Origin: Bacteroidaceae bacterium
GTDB lineage: Bacteria > Bacteroidota > Bacteroidia > Bacteroidales > Bacteroidaceae
Direction of reading: 5' to 3'
Assembly (NCBI GenBank): GCA_017633615.1
Contig: JAGBPB010000096.1
Coordinates: forward strand, 1 to 32,063
Length of the DNA: 32,063 nt
Part shown: positions 32,035-32,063 of the stretch, piece after piece
How positions within the stretch are numbered: the stretch's first letter is position 1
Layout: the number at the start of each line of letters is the position of its first letter
Made by a program: the position numbers and the translations under genes
The notes under the pieces: generated by a model
Databases searched by the model: none
Told to the model about the DNA's origin: nothing
The model's input: only the letters and a program-made list of their open reading frames with translations

Positions 32035-32063
32035 AATAAGGTTGACAAACAGCCACAAAACGA

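Overview
The window looks like chromosomal DNA of a member of the Bacteroidales, most likely Prevotellaceae or a close relative. Reasons: many genes are preceded by the Bacteroidota-type -7 box TAnnTTTG rather than an E. coli-like -10; several proteins belong to families concentrated in this order (MG2-like surface protein, DUF3244-like protein, FISUMP-like lipoprotein, TPR-membrane-HTH regulator); and a secreted esterase ends in a type-9-secretion-like tail (GINIINGKKVVIK) of the kind common in Prevotella. The genus is an inference.

Layout. 1-1802: 5' two thirds of valS (minus). 1860-4643: large MG2-type surface protein. 4733-10407: an AT-rich block holding a small membrane ORF with a TTG start, a FISUMP-like lipoprotein, a small DUF3244-like secreted protein, and the operon hipB-hipA-TPR/HTH lipoprotein. 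10595-11407: mazG (plus), whose 3' end runs into an inverted pair of REP-like repeats. 11446-13508: GH30 glycosidase and a small beta-barrel protein. 13580-22291: a tight five-gene minus-strand operon (sugar nucleotidyltransferase, ABC-F ATPase, two tandem M13 peptidases, U32 protein). 22405-23265: cyclophilin-like lipoprotein (plus), converging on a TetR-fabG-RluA-type pseudouridine synthase operon (25286-23240, minus). 25400-25471: initiator tRNA-fMet with its own promoter and terminator. 25536-28844: EF-hand membrane protein and a sialate O-acetylesterase-like enzyme (minus). 28932-29855: alpha/beta hydrolase (plus). 29852-31563: propeller protein and a small sorting-domain protein (minus). 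31570-32063: a cluster of hairpins, the terminator of an rRNA operon, 5S rRNA (minus), and the start of the spacer towards a 23S gene outside the window.

How the genes fit together. Housekeeping functions (aminoacylation, initiator tRNA, 5S rRNA, ABC-F, U32, fabG, pseudouridine synthase, mazG) alternate with secreted carbohydrate-active and surface proteins (GH30, SASA esterase, alpha/beta hydrolase, MG2-like protein). The most system-like segment is the hipB-hipA-TPR operon. It has a good -33/-7 promoter overlapped by inverted repeats, a complete HipA kinase, and a third gene whose GTG start overlaps the hipA stop. That third gene encodes a predicted membrane-spanning lipoprotein with periplasmic TPRs and a cytoplasmic HTH. 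This could couple a toxin-antitoxin module to envelope sensing, which is a hypothesis and not a demonstrated system.
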